A stretch of DNA of 55,814 bases, taken from an uncultured Clostridia bacterium (GTDB lineage Bacteria > Bacillota > Clostridia > Christensenellales > Aristaeellaceae). A program made the translations under genes and the position numbers. Each line of letters opens with the position of its first letter. Within the stretch, counting starts at the first letter, position 1. The stretch spans positions 1-55,814 of the forward strand of contig CAKUFG010000019.1 of NCBI GenBank assembly GCA_934647235.1, read 5' to 3'. The notes under the pieces were generated by a model. The model saw nothing but the letters and a program-made list of their open reading frames with translations, searched no databases and was not told the origin of the DNA. This document shows positions 54,558-55,814 of the stretch, in pieces.

Positions 54558-55652
54558 ATGAAGAAGCTTGCCGCTATCCTGCTCGCGCTGGTACTGGTTC
54601 TGTGCTCCGTTTCCGCGCTGGCCTTTGAGCCCGTGGACAAGAAGGACCTGAAGGTCGGTTTCATCTACATCGGCGGCGCCGAGGACAAGGGCTTCACCTA
54701 CGCCCATCACGAAGGCACCAAGGCCATGATGGCCAAGCTGGGCCTGGACGAGAGCCAGGTGTTCTGGCGTGAAAACGTATCCGAAGACTCTGCCTGCGCC
54801 GACGCCATCGACGAGCTGATCGAGCAGGGCTGCCAGATCATCTTCGGCAACAGCTTCGGCTATCAGGAGTACTTCAAGGAAGCCGCTGAGGAGCATCCCG
54901 AAGTCATCTTCTCCCACTGCTCCGGCTATATGTGCAACGACACCAACTTCAACAACTACTGGGGCGCCATCTACCAGGCTCGCTACCTGAGCGGCATTGT
55001 GGCCGGTCTCAAGACCAAGACCAACCTGATCGGCTATGTCGGCTCCATGAACAACCCCGAAGTCAACGGCGGTCTGAACGCCTTCGCGCTGGGCGTTAAG
55101 TCCGTGAATCCCGACGCCAAGATCTATGTAAAGTACACCGGCACCTGGTATGATGTTACCCTGGAAAAGCAGACTGCCGAAGCCCTGCTGGATCTGGGCT
55201 GCGACGTGCTGGGTCAGCACTGCGACACCTCCATGCCCATGGTTGCCGCTGAAGAGCGCGGCGCCTACGGCATCGGCTACAACGCCGTCATCAGCGAAGG
55301 CGAACCCGGCTACAAGGCCTGGATGACCGCTCCCGTCTGGGATTGGAGCGCCGTGCTGGTATCCGAGGTGCAGTCCGTGATCGACGGCACCTGGAAGCCC
55401 GAAAACGTGTTCTTCGGCCTGAAGGAAGGCCTGGTTTCCCTGGCTCCTCTGACTGACGTTGCCCCCGAAGGCGCGCAGGAGCTCATCGACGCCGCCACCG
55501 CCAAGATGGTTTCCGGCGAATGGGACGTTTTCACCGGCCCCATCACCGATAACCAGGGCAACGTGGTTGTTCCCGAAGGCGAAACCGTGAACTACAACGC
55601 CAACTTCGGCAGCGAGATGACCTGGCTGCTGGACAATATCGAGGCCCGCTAA
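54558..55652 (+). CDS. BMP-family ABC substrate-binding protein (PnrA-like)
   Basis: The 364-residue exported protein has a signal peptide (about 1-22) and a two-lobed BMP/PnrA domain, with KVGFIYIGGAEDKGFTYAHH at the start of the mature part, FGNSFGYQEYF near 95 and GQHCDTSMPMVAAEERG near 220. PnrA binds purine nucleosides in the periplasm or on the cell surface for an ABC importer. There is no lipobox Cys. The neighbouring xpt supports a purine role. The permease and ATPase genes do not follow directly: a terminator and repeat copy E come next. GGAGG lies eight bases before the ATG. Confidence 0.9.
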   Translation: MKKLAAILLALVLVLCSVSALAFEPVDKKDLKVGFIYIGGAEDKGFTYAHHEGTKAMMAKLGLDESQVFWRENVSEDSACADAIDELIEQGCQIIFGNSFGYQEYFKEAAEEHPEVIFSHCSGYMCNDTNFNNYWGAIYQARYLSGIVAGLKTKTNLIGYVGSMNNPEVNGGLNAFALGVKSVNPDAKIYVKYTGTWYDVTLEKQTAEALLDLGCDVLGQHCDTSMPMVAAEERGAYGIGYNAVISEGEPGYKAWMTAPVWDWSAVLVSEVQSVIDGTWKPENVFFGLKEGLVSLAPLTDVAPEGAQELIDAATAKMVSGEWDVFTGPITDNQGNVVVPEGETVNYNANFGSEMTWLLDNIEAR

Positions 55653-55673
55653 GCTTTTACACAAGCATCCCTT

Positions 55674-55708
55674 CCCCGCCGAGGCAACCGTCCCCGGCGG
55701 GGATTTTT
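55674..55708 (+). terminator. terminator of the xpt-BMP operon
   Basis: CCCCGCCG (55674-55681) pairs with CGGCGGGG (55695-55702), followed by ATTTTTA. Confidence 0.88.
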
Positions 55709-55739
55709 ACTGTGAGAGCAAGGGGCGGGGGAGGAGGAC

Positions 55740-55814
55740 GGTACTTTCTTGAGTCAAGAAAGTACCAAAGAACCGGTTTTGGCGTGAAAGTCAATTGGAT
55801 GAAAACAGGGAGTG
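55740..55814 (+). repeat. structured intergenic repeat, copy E (cut by window end)
   Basis: The terminal hairpin GGTACTTTCTT plus complement (55740-55766) is identical to that of copy B. AAAGAACC, GGCGTGAAAGTCAA and AAAACAGGGAGTG follow, matching the same boxes in copies A-C. It lies 88 bases after the BMP stop codon in the same direction. Only the first 75 bases are visible. Confidence 0.8.

Noticed and set aside
9526..55766. CRISPR array suggested by recurring short palindromic hairpins
   Set aside because: The copies are far apart, in both orientations, with no regular spacers and no cas genes.

Overview
The window reads as chromosome of an endospore-forming, anaerobic, GC-rich Clostridia-type Firmicute, probably gut-associated. 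Two tandem alpha/beta-type small acid-soluble spore proteins point to sporulation. Strong AGGAGG ribosome sites, a TPP riboswitch driving thiT, ECF sigma factors and a tungsten/molybdenum oxidoreductase locus of the ydhY-ydhV-ydhW type fit the same lineage. I cannot name the genus. No phage block, CRISPR array, rRNA or transposase gene was seen.

Layout. 1-425: palindrome-rich non-coding DNA. 426-7328: five tightly packed minus-strand genes (ABC-F ATPase, lamin-tail/CotH protein, PdaC-like polysaccharide deacetylase, AlkD-like protein, unknown). 7449-8992: ECF sigma factor with its presumed anti-sigma protein. 9138-9552: repeat copy A. 9582-12160: M20 peptidase (-) and pfkA (+). 12192-17235: a 34-codon leader ORF with a transcription attenuator, a heterodimeric ABC exporter, and an SPFH protein. 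17265-18094: repeat copies B and C in opposite orientation. 18120-19989: YfbR-like nucleotidase, TPP riboswitch-thiT, two tRNA-Ser genes. 20107-21956: a LysR regulator divergent from a secreted FMN-binding-like protein, with a duplicated operator between them. 22075-26454: pncB, a NadD-NadE fusion and a cytidine deaminase. 26686-35662: S41 peptidase, YwaF-like protein, secreted protein, two-component system, HPr-like protein, second LysR, sugar-phosphate isomerase and an isolated holin. 35710-40664: PPC protein, second ABC-F, LacI regulator, a radical SAM gene broken by an in-frame TAG, and a small ORF. 40969-46562: ydhYVW with a probable Moco/Tuco riboswitch, divergent from THEP1-fdhD-mobB. 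46628-50466: marR plus a second heterodimeric exporter. 50652-53689: tyrosine phosphatase, secreted protein, second sigma/anti-sigma pair and two SASPs. 53928-55652: xpt and a BMP-family binding protein. 55740-end: start of another repeat copy.

How the genes work together. pncB makes nicotinate mononucleotide, and the fusion enzyme would adenylylate it and amidate the product to NAD. YdhYVW would need a pterin-bound W/Mo cofactor, and the divergent operon carries fdhD and mobB, which act on or supply such cofactors. xpt and the BMP-type binding protein suggest purine uptake and salvage. Two exporters have one degenerate and one canonical ATP site each. One is controlled by a leader attenuator, the other by MarR.

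The most unusual features are: (1) a structured intergenic repeat family in which every copy starts just 3' of a stop codon, in the sense direction, with hairpins that keep their position while changing sequence; (2) the leader-peptide attenuator of the first exporter; (3) the NadD-NadE fusion; (4) the riboswitch-controlled ydhYVW locus; (5) the amber-interrupted radical SAM gene.
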